DNA of 64,000 nucleotides from Agathobaculum sp. NTUH-O15-33 (GCF_033193315.1 NZ_CP136187.1:372001-436000); one strand, 5' to 3'; positions 23,833 through 33,038 are shown, counted from the first letter of the stretch. A program made the numbers and translations. Notes: a model not told the origin generated them from the sequence alone.

Positions 23833-24392
23833 ATGGATATGATCAGAGCGCCGGGTTTACCGAGGCGGAAAAGCTGGCGCTTACCGCGCGGCTGACGCGG
23901 GCGGCCGGAACGGCGCGCCGCCCTGTGCTTAAGCATGCGACACGCCGCGCCGCCGTGCTGTGCGCTGCGGCAATGCTGATGGTCGCCGCGGCGGGCGCGG
24001 CGGCCGTGGGGTACATTTGGCAGGGCCGTTCGCTGACCATTGAGGGCCAGCGCGTCAACGCCGACGCGCTGATGACGCTGCATGGCGATGGTTCGGCAAC
24101 GGTGATCGTCACCGGCGCGAACGGCGAACACACCAGCATCGAGGTGCCCCCGGCGACCGTGCCCGGCTGGCTGGACGGCACGGCGGGAGACTTTACCGCC
24201 TCGTACGATTCGGAGGAGCCTTATCTGCTGGAGCCGCAGAATGGACGGCTGGTGCTCCGCATCCAGAACCGCGTGCCGCTCGATGTGACCGATTTGCTGG
24301 GCGAAGGCTATACCTTCACCTATGCGGACGGCGACGGTACGCAAAAGACCGCGACCGTGAAGGGCACGGTGGAAAACTACGCCGTGGAGTAA
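23829..24392 (+). CDS. Single-pass membrane partner of the third ECF sigma factor
   Basis: The 187-residue protein has a cytoplasmic N-terminus (FTEAEKLALTARLTRAAG), one transmembrane segment (about 40-62, LCAAAMLMVAAAGAAAVGYIW) and an extracytoplasmic beta-rich domain of about 125 residues. Its topology matches the partner at 22701. The start is the ATG overlapping the sigma stop; a longer frame starting at 23526 reads the sigma gene out of frame. Anti-sigma function is inferred. Confidence 0.72.
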   Translation: MNGYDQSAGFTEAEKLALTARLTRAAGTARRPVLKHATRRAAVLCAAAMLMVAAAGAAAVGYIWQGRSLTIEGQRVNADALMTLHGDGSATVIVTGANGEHTSIEVPPATVPGWLDGTAGDFTASYDSEEPYLLEPQNGRLVLRIQNRVPLDVTDLLGEGYTFTYADGDGTQKTATVKGTVENYAVE

Positions 24393-24398
24393 AAAAAG

Positions 24399-24675
24399 CC
24401 GGGCTGCTGCAAAAATGCAGCAGCCCGGCCAGCTTGTCAAAGAACCCCTTCGCGCCGCAGCGCGCATAAAATAGGATTTTGCCGCTTGCGGCAAAATCCA
24501 TAAAAAGCCGCGACATGTGCGTGGTTTTTTATACAAACCGGCTTCAAGTGTGCCTGTAAGGCGCGCGCAGAAGTCGGAATTCTCGATCGAAATGGGGCTT
24601 TGTTTCGATCGACAGACTGTCAAAAATAGTTTTTTGACAGTCTAACCGGGCTGCTGCAAAAATGCAGCAGCCCGG
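24399..24675 (-). mobile_element. Terminator-nested structured element, copy A
   Basis: A 217-base interior (24429-24645) lies between two identical 30-base terminator hairpins (24399-24428 and 24646-24675, CCGGGCTGCTGC/GCAGCAGCCCGG). In minus orientation it reads AGACTGTCAAAAA hairpin, TCGATCGAAA hairpin, GGATTTTGCCGC hairpin, then GCGCGCTGCGGCGCG. The interior is shared with copies at 38408 and 53251; the flanking hairpins are not. No ORF is credible in it. It splits the terminator of the sigma-partner gene. Confidence 0.82.
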
Positions 24676-24854
24676 CGTCTTTTTTATGTCCGTATAGCGG
24701 ATTGCCCCTCATAAGGTGGAAAACCGTTTCATAGGCAGAACGCGCAAACCCACATAAATAGGGATTTTCTAAAAATCCGTGGACTAGCCAGCACGATCTG
24801 TAACAGTATGGTGATGTGAGCAAATACGCCTTGACGCAATAAGGCCAAGTCGCA
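24676..24854. other. Intergenic stretch, no feature recognised
   Basis: After the second hairpin and its T-run, about 170 bases contain only a weak GGATTTT/AAAATCC hairpin near 24767. No gene or promoter is visible. Confidence 0.4.
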
Positions 24855-26204
24855 TCAATTTCGCAGCTTGATATAATCACAAATCGTACTGGCTGCGGCT
24901 TCCACACCGCACGAGCTGTCGATACAGAGGTGATAGCCGTGAGGATCGCCCCATTCGCCGCCCGAAATACTGTTATAGTAGGAAGCGCGTGCCGCGTCGG
25001 AACGTGCGATGCTTTTCCACCCCGCTTCTTCCGTGTCGCCGTACATTTCCATCACCTTTTTCACGCGGTATTCTTTGGGGGCGTGGATGAAGATACGAAC
25101 CACATCGGGGTAATCACTTAAGACGTAGTCTGCGGCGCGGCCCACAAGCACGCACGAGCCGCTATCGGCAATCTTGCGGATGATCTGTTCCTGCGCGATG
25201 ATCGCTTTTTGAACCACATTCGTACTTAGGTACAGGGAGCGCAGCAGTTCCGGCGCATTTTCATTGATATTCGATACAAAGCTTCGGTCTAAGCCGATTT
25301 GCTGTGCGGCCAGCGCGGTCATCTCCTTATAGTAACAGGCTACACCCATTCGGTCCGCCACCAGTTGGGCGATTCTCTTGCCGCAGGAACCATGCTCGCG
25401 GGCGATCGTGACAATGACCCCTTTCTGCGATGGACGGATCACCGTACTTTCCGGGACAGGCTCTCGGCCTTCGCGGGATTCCATTGTTTTGAAATAGCGC
25501 ACCGTCAAGCACACGGCAACGATCATACCAACGATATCTGAGGCGGGCGCGGCAAATAGGATAGCATATATGCCGCTGCCGGGTTGGTTTCCCTCGAAAA
25601 AAGCGGGGATCAGAATCACAAGCGGCACAAAGCAGACGATATCGCGGGTCAGGGACGCGATGACCGCCATGACAGGTTTGCCCACAGCCTGAAAGAAGAT
25701 GGAGGACATTTTGATCACACAGGTAAAGATGACGAGCGACAGGAAAATGCGGAACGTGCGCGTTGCGTAATCCAGATAAAGCGCATCATTTCCGGAGCCG
25801 AAAATATGGATTACAACCTGCGGGCAGATTTCAAAAATCAAAGTAGACACGGCGCCAACCGCGAGCGTTGCAATGAGAATCGTGCGGTACGTTTCCTTGA
25901 CGCGATCATACTTTTTCGCGCCGTAATTGTAGCCTAAAATCGGCTGCCCGCCAAGGACAATGCCGACAACGATGTTGATGACAATGGTAAACACCTTGGT
26001 TTCAATGCTGATGACCGAGATCGGGATATCCTGCCCGTAAATGGACAGAGCGCCGTATTTGGCAAGCATGATATTACAGGCCAAGGAAATGACGACGATG
26101 GACATTTGCGTAATAAAAGAAGATGCGCCTAGTTTCAAGGCGTTGGTAAAAATTTTGAAATGCGGCACAAAGCTCTGCTTCGACAAGCGAAAGCTCTTGG
26201 TTCT
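24855..26204 (-). pseudogene. C-terminal part of a frameshifted MATE transporter fused to a cytidylate-kinase-like domain
   Basis: This frame continues the MATE protein of 26135-26860 after a one-base shift. Its first about 245 residues (from KSFRLSKQSFVPHFK) are the C-terminal six-helix half of a MATE transporter. A linker (REPVPESTVIRPSQK) leads to about 195 residues resembling the cytidylate-kinase-like family: GVIVTIAREHGSCGKRIAQLVADRMG as a P-loop variant, NENAPELLRSLY and SCVLVGRAADYVL. The nominal ATG at 26261 is an artefact of the shift. The fusion is in frame with a proper stop at 24855. Confidence 0.8.
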
Positions 26205-26860
26205 AAAAAGTACAGTACGCTCACGAGAAACGACACCGTCTGGCCGATCACCGTTGCCCATGCCGCACCGGCGATCCCCCAGTCCAGACCGAAGATAAAG
26301 ACCGGGTCAAGAATGATATTCAAAATCGCGCCTAGCGACATGGACGCCATGGAAACCGCCGGACTTCCATCCGCGCGAATGACGGCGTTCATCATATTCA
26401 TCAGCATAAAAGCCGGAAAAAAGCAAAGCACGATGGTGAAGTATTCCATTGCCATTCCGATCGTCTGGTCCGACGCGCCGAACAACCGGAGCAGAGGTTC
26501 TTTCCATACCGCGCAGAGGGCCAGCATGATCATACTGAGGATCAGCGTGACCGTTATGCCGGTTCCAATACAACGGTGCGCATTTTGTGTATCTCTTTTC
26601 CCTTGACAAATGCTGAGATAGGCGGCGCAGCCATCCCCAATACACCACGCAAAGGCTTGCGCGATAATCAGGATAGGAAATACAATACCCGTGGCCGCGT
26701 TGCCAAGATACCCCAACGCGCTGTTTCCGACAAAAATCTGGTCAACGATGTTATAAAGCGCGCTGATGAGCAGTGAGAGGATACAGGGAATCGAAAATTT
26801 AACCAGAAGTTTCGATATTTTTTCCTCACCCAGCATTCGATTTTGTTTTGTTTGTTCCAT
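26135..26860 (-). pseudogene. N-terminal half of the frameshifted MATE-kinase fusion
   Basis: 241 codons begin MEQTKQNRMLGEEKISKLL behind AGGAGGAG. They encode the first six helices of a MATE multidrug exporter (LYNIVDQIFVG, NAATGIVFP, IRADGSPAVSM, LNIILDPVFIFGLDWGIAGAAWATVIGQ). At the T5 run 26205-26209 the frame leaves the family and reads 20 unrelated residues. One extra T would restore VSVLYFFRTKSFRLSK and the rest of the protein. It is either a real frameshift or a homopolymer error. Confidence 0.85.
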
Positions 26861-26934
26861 GATTCTCCTCCTAATACAGAATGTATGATTTGGAGTCTTT
26901 ATCAGAGAAAAGCTGCCTAAAAACTGCGGAGGAC

Positions 26935-26975
26935 AAAAAAATAGCGCGTAGAATTCGTTCGGAATTCTACGCGCT
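26935..26975 (-). terminator. Terminator in the 5' leader of the MATE-kinase gene (candidate attenuator)
   Basis: On the minus strand a perfect 14-bp stem AGCGCGTAGAATTC/GAATTCTACGCGCT with a 5-base loop is followed by seven Ts. It lies downstream of the 26994-27023 promoter and about 75 bases before the ATG, so transcripts from that promoter must read through it. Confidence 0.75.
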
Positions 26976-26993
26976 TAGCTGTCCAACTTGATC

Positions 26994-27023
26994 ATAATAT
27001 CATATTTTTAGTTGAAAAGTCAA
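26994..27023 (-). promoter_or_regulatory. Promoter of the MATE-kinase gene
   Basis: On the minus strand TTGACT (27018-27023), 18 bases, then TATTAT (26994-26999). The start site would be about 12 bases before the leader terminator. Confidence 0.65.
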
Positions 27024-27079
27024 GAAAACCTTTTTCGCCTAAGGCGAAAAAACACATAAACAGCATACGCTCAATCGAT

Positions 27080-27294
27080 CAATGTCATTTAGTTAAGGAA
27101 TTTTTATAAGTTTGTCATCCTGAGCGAAGCGAAGGATCTCGCGCGAACGCGCGGAATTTACCAAAATCGCGCGTTCGCGCGAGATTCGCTCTCATTCGAT
27201 CGCCGCTCGGCGGCGAAATGAGGATAGAGGACTACGGTCTCGTCACTCTGTTCCTCAGAATGACAATCGGATAAAGCTTATCTTAATGACATTG
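27080..27294. mobile_element. MITE, second member, with exact 10-bp target duplication
   Basis: The 215-bp element begins CAATGTCATT and ends AATGACATTG. It is flanked by perfect CTCAATCGAT repeats (27070-27079 and 27295-27304). Its interior holds a diverged copy of the TGTCATTCTGAG palindromic repeat (27113-27265), here with extra sequence including GATCGCCGCTCGGCGGCGA. It is non-coding, related to 14082-14359 by termini and duplication length. Confidence 0.85.
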
Positions 27295-27312
27295 CTCAAT
27301 CGATACGGATTT

Positions 27313-28059
27313 TTATAACGTACTGAGCCCGGGGAACACCCGCGCCAGCAGAAAGAACAAGATCGGTAGGAACATGGCGGGCAGCAGGTTGCCGACCTTG
27401 ACCTTTTTATCAAACATTAAGTTGAATCCGATGGCGAAGATCAAGACCGAGCCGATGCACGACATTTGCCCGATCAGCTCGTCCGACAGCCAAGGGCGGA
27501 TAAACCGCGCCAGCACCGTCATGCCGCCCTGATAGACGCCGAGCGTCAGCACGGACAGATACACGCCCTTGCCGAGCGAGGCCGCGAACACAATGGCGGC
27601 CACGCCGTCCAAAACGGCCTTGGCGGCCAAAATGGAGGGGTTGCCGTTCAGCCCATCCTCCAGCGCGCCGACGATCGCCATCGCGCCCACGCAGAACAAA
27701 AGCGAGGACGCGACAAAGCCTTCGACAAATTTTCCGTCCTGTCCGCCGCCCGCGAACCGGGCCTGACACCATACGCCAAAGTCGTTCAGCCGCCGCTCGA
27801 TATCGAGCGCCTCGCCGATCAGCGCGCCCAGCATCATACAAAGAACCAGCAGCATGGTGTGCTGCGTGGCAAGCTTACCGTTCTGTATCGTCACCAAGCC
27901 GGAGACCGCGCCGCCGATGCCGATAAAAAAGGTGCACAGACCGAGCGACTGCGAGATCGTGCGCTCAAACCGTTTTGGCAGGCCGTTTTTGAGCAGCAGG
28001 CCGACCGTCGTGCCCGCCAGCACGGTGCCCACGTTGATGATTGTTCCAAGTCCGATCAT
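27313..28059 (-). CDS. DUF554 (YdfK-like) membrane protein
   Basis: The 248-residue polytopic protein starts MIGLGTIINVGTVLAGTTVGLL and contains TISQSLGLCTFFIGIGGAVSG, with about seven hydrophobic segments and a Gly-rich start typical of DUF554. Function is unproven; a transport role is often assumed. It is monocistronic with its own promoter. Confidence 0.88.
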   Translation of the reverse strand: MIGLGTIINVGTVLAGTTVGLLLKNGLPKRFERTISQSLGLCTFFIGIGGAVSGLVTIQNGKLATQHTMLLVLCMMLGALIGEALDIERRLNDFGVWCQARFAGGGQDGKFVEGFVASSLLFCVGAMAIVGALEDGLNGNPSILAAKAVLDGVAAIVFAASLGKGVYLSVLTLGVYQGGMTVLARFIRPWLSDELIGQMSCIGSVLIFAIGFNLMFDKKVKVGNLLPAMFLPILFFLLARVFPGLSTL

Positions 28060-28093
28060 AAGTAAAACCCCTCTAATGTGCGCTAACCTAAGT

Positions 28094-28121
28094 ATTATAG
28101 CACATGAGAAGGGTTTTGCAA
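28094..28121 (-). promoter_or_regulatory. Promoter of the DUF554 gene
   Basis: On the minus strand TTGCAA (28116-28121), 16 bases, then a perfect TATAAT (28094-28099). It abuts the stop of the upstream DUF1700-like gene. Confidence 0.7.
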
Positions 28122-28122
28122 A

Positions 28123-28866
28123 TCATTTGGTATGCTGAAAATATTCAACCGCGGCGACCACGCCGGTCAGCACGCCGCAAACCGGGAAGATGAGCCAGCC
28201 CGGGTCCCACAGATCGCCGAGAACGCCCATGCATAGGTAGATCATGGCGGCGATCGGGAACGTAACGCCCGCGAACAGCGCGGTCAGGCGGTATTTGACG
28301 CGGCCTCCGTGAGTCGTGTTGTCATTGATCGCGTTGATGAGCTGCACAGTGTCCTGCACATCGTCGCTGTCGCCCAGACCAAAGAACCTTTTGTAGTAGT
28401 TATCCCGCTGGCATGCCAGAATGATAAGCGCGACGCCCACCCCGATGCAGACGAACATGATGAACTGTCCAAGAAGAAAAATATTTGAAATGCCGTCAAA
28501 AAAGTTGCGCGCAATGGGGGAAAGGATAAACAGTGCGACCGCGACCGCGATCAGTAAATGCTTGCGGTCCAGATAGGCGCGGTACTCTTCGCGCAGCGCG
28601 GGGTCTATTTCAGGCTGCCGTGATGCGCCGGGTCCCGCCGGGGCGGGCGCTTCGTTTTCTATGCCGAGCTCCGCGCGCAGCTCCTCCGCCGAACCGATGG
28701 AGGCGACGACCAGCCCCACCGCTTCGTGTTCACCCTTGCCCTCGGCGCGCAGGGCGTTGTATTTCTCCTCTAAATTGGCCAGCATATCGATTTTTAGCTT
28801 TAAAATATCCGCTGTTTGCGGCAGCGGGGCGAACAAGGCCTCCACATAATTACGAATCGTTTCCAT
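28123..28866 (-). CDS. DUF1700-like membrane protein downstream of PadR
   Basis: The 247-residue protein has a helical cytoplasmic N-terminus (ETIRNYVEALFAPLPQTADILKLK and an EAVGLVVASIGSAEELRAELG segment, as in permease-prefix/DUF1700 proteins). A Pro/Ala linker follows, then four hydrophobic helices in the last 150 residues. It overlaps the padR stop by 17 bases. In such pairs PadR regulates the membrane protein. Specific function unknown. Confidence 0.78.
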   Translation of the reverse strand: METIRNYVEALFAPLPQTADILKLKIDMLANLEEKYNALRAEGKGEHEAVGLVVASIGSAEELRAELGIENEAPAPAGPGASRQPEIDPALREEYRAYLDRKHLLIAVAVALFILSPIARNFFDGISNIFLLGQFIMFVCIGVGVALIILACQRDNYYKRFFGLGDSDDVQDTVQLINAINDNTTHGGRVKYRLTALFAGVTFPIAAMIYLCMGVLGDLWDPGWLIFPVCGVLTGVVAAVEYFQHTK

Positions 28867-29194
28867 TCGTATCCTCCTTTATAAATGCGTCTACGACGCG
28901 CTTCAAAACCTGCCATTCGGCGCATTTTGCCGTGTAGGCCCTGCGTCCCTCGTCCGTGATGGTGTAATAGGTGCGCGGACGGCCTTGCGTTTCCGTGCCC
29001 TGATACGAAGCGACAAAGCCCTGTTTTTCCAGCCGCCCGAACGCGGAGTACAGCGTGGTTTCCTTGATCGGGTACTCGCCGCCCGACCGCCTGTCAATCT
29101 CGCGCGAAATGGCGTAGCCGTAGCTGTCGCCCTGCATCAGCAGGCAGAGGATGAGCGTATCGTTATAGCCGCGCATCACGTCGCTGCCCAGCAT
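28850..29194 (-). CDS. PadR-family transcriptional regulator
   Basis: The 114-residue winged-helix protein contains LILCLLMQGDSYGYAISREIDRR, LYSAFGRLEKQGFV and GRPRTYYTITDEGRRAY, the classical PadR pattern. The ATG follows GAGGAGG. It probably represses its own promoter, where ACTAC(N10)GTAGT overlaps the -35. Confidence 0.92.
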   Translation of the reverse strand: MLGSDVMRGYNDTLILCLLMQGDSYGYAISREIDRRSGGEYPIKETTLYSAFGRLEKQGFVASYQGTETQGRPRTYYTITDEGRRAYTAKCAEWQVLKRVVDAFIKEDTNGNDS

Positions 29195-29227
29195 AGTTTC
29201 GCCTCCTCTACTTCATCTGATGGGGTA

Positions 29228-29256
29228 ATTATAACAGGACTACTACGACAGGTCAA
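29228..29256 (-). promoter_or_regulatory. Promoter and possible PadR operator
   Basis: On the minus strand TTGACC (29251-29256), 17 bases, then a perfect TATAAT (29228-29233). An inverted ACTAC...GTAGT pair overlaps the -35 and could be the PadR site. Confidence 0.7.
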
Positions 29257-29266
29257 GTAGTTTTGC

Positions 29267-29306
29267 AAAAAAATCCCCGCCGGTACAGAAATACCGGCGG
29301 GGATTT
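29267..29306 (-). terminator. Intrinsic terminator after the zinc-ribbon gene
   Basis: A 15-bp stem AAATCCCCGCCGGTA/TACCGGCGGGGATTT is followed on the minus strand by seven Ts. Confidence 0.88.
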
Positions 29307-29314
29307 GGGCGGGC

Positions 29315-29536
29315 CTATGCATTGTCCAGATCGATGATCAGCTTTTTACAGTAGGAACAGTAGAACGCGCGGGCTTCGGACCGCTGCGTGGGCACATGGG
29401 TGCCGACCGACAGCCCGCCCGCGGCCCAAAGGCCAAACAGAAGCTCCTTGTCCTTTGGGAGCCACTTGAGCGCCTTTCGATCGCCGAGCAGTTTACCATC
29501 CAGCAGTTCCTTGCCGCAGTAGGGGCAGTTTGCCAT
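29315..29536 (-). CDS. Small zinc-ribbon protein (DUF6487-like)
   Basis: The 73-residue protein starts MANCPYCGKELLDGKL and has a second pair, FYCSYCKKLIIDLD: two CXXC knuckles for one zinc. GGAGGTG precedes the ATG at 29536; eleven upstream in-frame codons are not supported. It follows tmcAL by 22 bases in the same direction. Role unknown. Confidence 0.75.
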   Translation of the reverse strand: MANCPYCGKELLDGKLLGDRKALKWLPKDKELLFGLWAAGGLSVGTHVPTQRSEARAFYCSYCKKLIIDLDNA

Positions 29537-29558
29537 GGTCAGCACCTCCAATATTGAT

Positions 29559-30734
29559 TTATGGGACATAGCGGAGCGTTCCCCGGAAATGCGAGCCGCC
29601 GGCGCGGGCGGCGGGATCGGGCAGGGTCAGTGCGAAAAGATCGTCCGCGAACGCGTCCCGCCGCAAGGCGGGCTGCAAAGCCTCCGGGAGCCGCTTTTCC
29701 GAAACGGGCTTTACGATGACCGGCAGCGCTTTTGGCGCGCGGCGGAGCAGCGCGCGGCCCCTAGGGCCGAGGGCGAGCACGCGCAGATAAGCGGGGGCGA
29801 CGGGCGCGTTTGCCGGTATGGAAAGCGCGGCCCGCAGGTATGCGCGGCGCACGCGGGCGGCGGGAAAACGCCGCGTCTGCGCGAGAGCGACAGCTTCTTC
29901 ATAGTCCCGCGCGCGGTAGACCGCCTTTTGCAGGCGTTGGTCGAAGCCGTCCGCCGAGCCGGTGAGCAGCAGACCGTGATAAAGCCGGTCCCGCAGCAGG
30001 GCGAGCAGCGCGCCTTTGGGCGCCGCCGCGGGGGCAAGTCCCCTTGCCGCGCTGTCCGCCAGCAGGCGATAAGCGTCTAGCGGCATATAGGGCGCGCACG
30101 CGGCGAGCTTGCCCGCGTAGGCAAGGCCGCGCAGGTAGGAAGCGGAGGCGAAGCCCTCCGCCGGGGCCGCGGCCCCGTGGCCCGCGCCGCGGCGGGCAAT
30201 GGCGAGCGGCCGCATCGGCGTGTCCGCGAGCGCGCGGCAGTATTCCACCGCGAGCGTATTGTTTGGCGCGGAGAGCAATACCGCGGCGGCGGGATCGATC
30301 CGCTCCAACGCCTTTTGCCGCGCCGCGGCATAGGAAAGGCCGCGCGGCAGCGTGGGGGCGGGTTGCGCGTCCACCGTATCGAGCAGGCGGGCGGCGTGGC
30401 AAAGCAGGTCCGTATCCGCGGTCTCGCTGCCGAACGATAGGGTGTCGCACCCGAGCGCGGCCAGCGTGGCCACGGCGCCGCGCGCAAATCCTTCGGCGGA
30501 GCAAAGCGCGGCCGCGAGCGGCAGTTCGACGACCAGATCGGCCCCGCCCCGCACGGCCATTTCGGCGCGGGTGTATTTATCCAGCAGGGCGAACGAACCG
30601 CGCTGCACGAAATTGCCGCTCATCACGGCGATGATCGCCGTTTCCGCGCCGCAAATACGCCTTGTTTCGGCCAAATGATGCGCGTGGCCAAGGTGAAAGG
30701 GATTATATTCGGCAATCACGCCGCAGATACGCAT
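29559..30734 (-). CDS. tmcAL: tRNA(Met) cytidine acetate ligase TmcAL
   Basis: The 391-residue protein (YlbM) makes N4-acetylcytidine at the elongator tRNA-Met wobble base using acetate and ATP. The N-terminal nucleotidyltransferase motif is [16 protein letters not shown] (HXGH-like), followed by [22 protein letters not shown] and [15 protein letters not shown] precedes the ATG at 30734. The next divergent gene is ackA, also an acetate enzyme. The C-terminal half is very GC- and Ala-rich. Confidence 0.9.
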   Translation of the reverse strand: MRICGVIAEYNPFHLGHAHHLAETRRICGAETAIIAVMSGNFVQRGSFALLDKYTRAEMAVRGGADLVVELPLAAALCSAEGFARGAVATLAALGCDTLSFGSETADTDLLCHAARLLDTVDAQPAPTLPRGLSYAAARQKALERIDPAAAVLLSAPNNTLAVEYCRALADTPMRPLAIARRGAGHGAAAPAEGFASASYLRGLAYAGKLAACAPYMPLDAYRLLADSAARGLAPAAAPKGALLALLRDRLYHGLLLTGSADGFDQRLQKAVYRARDYEEAVALAQTRRFPAARVRRAYLRAALSIPANAPVAPAYLRVLALGPRGRALLRRAPKALPVIVKPVSEKRLPEALQPALRRDAFADDLFALTLPDPAARAGGSHFRGTLRYVP

Positions 30735-30764
30735 GGGCCGCTCCTCAAAAAACAAAATTTTGGG

Positions 30765-30793
30765 TTGTGCAATCGGTTCAAATCGTGTAAAAT
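30765..30793 (+). promoter_or_regulatory. Promoter of ackA
   Basis: TTGTGC at 30765-30770, 17 bases, then TAAAAT at 30788-30793; the start site would be about 70 bases before ackA. Confidence 0.65.
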
Positions 30794-30869
30794 AGGTTAT
30801 ACGAACATTATATCTGCTTTTGCGGCTTTGTGCAAGCCGCTAAAATACGGGCATGAGGGAGTTTTGAAA

Positions 30870-32075
30870 ATGAAAGTACTGGTCATCAACGCCGGCAGCT
30901 CTTCGCTGAAATATCAGCTTATGGAGACGACGACCAACGATGTCATGGCCAAGGGCCTTTGCGAGCGCATCGGCATCGACGGCGTGCTGGTTCATACGGG
31001 CAATAAATCGGATGAGAAATTCACCATCCACACGCCGATGGCCACGCATTCGGAAGCGATTAAGGCGGTTATCGACATCCTGCTCGATCCCGAAAAGGGC
31101 GTTATCTCTTCGATGGACGAGATCGACGCGGTGGGCCACCGTGTGGTACATGGCGGCGAATTCTTCTCGGACAGCGTGATCATCACCGATAAGGTGCTCA
31201 AGGCGATCGAGGACTGCGTACCGCTCGCACCCCTCCACAATCCGCCCAACCTGATCGGCATTCAGGCCTGCCGCGAGGTCATGGGCCCGGATGTGCCGAT
31301 GGTCGCGGTATTCGACACCGCGTTCCACCAGACCATGCCGCAGGCGCACTACATGTACGCGATCCCGTACGAGTATTACAACAAGTATAAGATCCGCCGC
31401 TATGGCTTCCACGGCACCAGCCACAAGTATGTTTCCCAGCAGGCGGCCGAAATGCTCGGCCAGCCGATCGAAAACCTCAAGCTCATCACCTGCCACCTTG
31501 GCAACGGCTCCTCCATCTGCGCGATCAACGGCGGCAAGAGCTATGATACCTCGATGGGCTTCACCCCGCTGGACGGCCTGCCGATGGGCACCCGCGCGGG
31601 CAACATCGACCCCGCCATCATCGAATTTTTGGCCGAGCACGAAGAACTCTCCGCGGCGGAAGTCATCAATATCCTGAACAAGAAGTCCGGCATGCTGGGC
31701 ATTTCGGGCGTATCGTCCGATTTCCGCGATCTGGACGCCGCGATTAACGACGGCAACGCCCGCGCGGCGCTGGCCAAGGATATGTTCAACCTGTCGGTCA
31801 AGAAGATCATCGGCTCCTACGTCGCTGAAATGGGCGGCGTGGACGCGATCATCTTTACCGCCGGCGTCGGCGAAAACGACCGTTCCGTCCGCTGGGACGT
31901 GTGCGAGCACATGGAGTACCTCGGCATCAAGATCGACCCGGAAAAGAACAAGTTCCGCGGCCGCCAGATGGATATCTCGATCGACTGGGCGCGCGTGCGC
32001 GTGCTGGTCATCCCCACCAACGAGGAACTGATGATCGCCAAGGATACCGAGCGCCTTGTAAACGAGGCCGAATAA
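30870..32075 (+). CDS. ackA: Acetate kinase
   Basis: The 401-residue ASKHA-fold kinase makes ATP and acetate from acetyl phosphate in fermentation. Motifs: [50 protein letters not shown] and [11 protein letters not shown]. The start follows GAGGGAG. No phosphotransacetylase gene is adjacent. Terminator follows. Confidence 0.97.
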   Translation: MKVLVINAGSSSLKYQLMETTTNDVMAKGLCERIGIDGVLVHTGNKSDEKFTIHTPMATHSEAIKAVIDILLDPEKGVISSMDEIDAVGHRVVHGGEFFSDSVIITDKVLKAIEDCVPLAPLHNPPNLIGIQACREVMGPDVPMVAVFDTAFHQTMPQAHYMYAIPYEYYNKYKIRRYGFHGTSHKYVSQQAAEMLGQPIENLKLITCHLGNGSSICAINGGKSYDTSMGFTPLDGLPMGTRAGNIDPAIIEFLAEHEELSAAEVINILNKKSGMLGISGVSSDFRDLDAAINDGNARAALAKDMFNLSVKKIIGSYVAEMGGVDAIIFTAGVGENDRSVRWDVCEHMEYLGIKIDPEKNKFRGRQMDISIDWARVRVLVIPTNEELMIAKDTERLVNEAE

Positions 32076-32094
32076 GCAAAACCGAAAAATGGGG

Positions 32095-32123
32095 GCGGGG
32101 CGCTTGGCTCCGCCCCGCTTTTT
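32095..32123 (+). terminator. Intrinsic terminator after ackA
   Basis: GCGGGGCG/CGCCCCGC 8-bp stem with an 8-base loop followed by TTTTT, 20 bases after the ackA stop. Confidence 0.8.
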
Positions 32124-32141
32124 GCGCGAAGGGAGAAACGT

Positions 32142-33038
32142 ATGGAAGAAACGGCGCTGCGGCGCGAGCGGAAGATCTGCTCGGCGCTGGGGCTGATGCT
32201 GCTGGCCGTTCTGCTCTGCTCGGTCGTTTGGTCGTTTTTGATGAGCGGCCTATATTATATGACGAACGGCGCGATCCCTTACGTGCTGTATCTGGCGCTC
32301 ACGTTGGTCGGGCATTATGCTTTGTCGCTGCCGCTGGCGTTCCGCATGGTGCGGAGGGTGCCGCGCGTCGAACCCGCGCGGCGGCCGGTCGAGCCGCTCG
32401 CGCTCGTCCGGTGGATCGTGATCGGCCTGTCGCTCACATGGGTCGGGGCGCTCGTCGGCGTGGTGGTAAACCAGCTGATCTATCTGGCCACCGGGCGCGT
32501 CTCGTCGAATGATCTGGACCAGATCATCGATATGATGCCGGTCGGCTTGGTGGTGTTGTGCGTCAGCGTCATTGCGCCGGTGTGCGAGGAGATCGTTTTC
32601 CGCTACCTGCTGGCCGGGCGCTTGGCGCGGTATGGGCAGGCCTCGGCCGCGTTTATCTCGGCCCTGTTGTTCGCCGCGTTCCACGGCAATTTTTCGCAGT
32701 TTTTTCTGGCGTTTGCCGCCGGGCTGCTGCTTGCCTATGCATATTTCCGCACCGGCCGGCTGCTCGTGCCCATCCTCATCCACATGGCGGTGAACTTTTC
32801 AAACAGCGGCGTGGCGCTGCTGCTGCCGCCGAGCGACACGGCGTATGCCCTTTACGGCTTTGTCTCGCTTGTGATCACGGTGGCGGGGATCGCGCTGCTG
32901 ATTTGCGGGCGGCGGGATATCCGGTGGGACAGCGGCTGGCGCAAGCCGACGCTTCGCGCCGTGTTCCTGAATCCGGGCATGGTGCTGATTTTCGCGGCGT
33001 GCTTTGCCGAATTTGCCATGACCGCATTTCTTTATTAG
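32142..33038 (+). CDS. CPBP-family intramembrane glutamic protease
   Basis: The 298-residue polytopic protein has the CPBP/CAAX motifs: APVCEEIVFRYLLAGRL (EExxxR, catalytic Glu pair), a FAAFHGNFSQF His motif and LVPILIHMAVNF (second His). About eight hydrophobic segments. Bacterial members include bacteriocin-immunity and stress proteins; nothing nearby fixes the substrate. GAAGGGAGAA precedes the ATG. Confidence 0.87.
   Translation: MEETALRRERKICSALGLMLLAVLLCSVVWSFLMSGLYYMTNGAIPYVLYLALTLVGHYALSLPLAFRMVRRVPRVEPARRPVEPLALVRWIVIGLSLTWVGALVGVVVNQLIYLATGRVSSNDLDQIIDMMPVGLVVLCVSVIAPVCEEIVFRYLLAGRLARYGQASAAFISALLFAAFHGNFSQFFLAFAAGLLLAYAYFRTGRLLVPILIHMAVNFSNSGVALLLPPSDTAYALYGFVSLVITVAGIALLICGRRDIRWDSGWRKPTLRAVFLNPGMVLIFAACFAEFAMTAFLY

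Noticed and set aside
24399..24675. Group II (class C) intron after a terminator
   Set aside because: Class C introns insert downstream of terminators, but these elements are only ~215 bases, lack a domain V-like motif and reverse transcriptase, and carry duplicated hairpins on both sides.
24620..24907. 95-codon minus-strand ORF starting in the kinase-domain gene and ending in element copy A
   Set aside because: Cys-rich chance frame through the element hairpins; no homology and no ribosome site.
26205..26209. Programmed -1 ribosomal frameshift in the MATE-kinase gene
   Set aside because: The site reads C TTT TTA rather than a proper X XXY YYZ heptamer, and no pairing structure is placed 5-9 bases downstream; mutation or sequence error is simpler.
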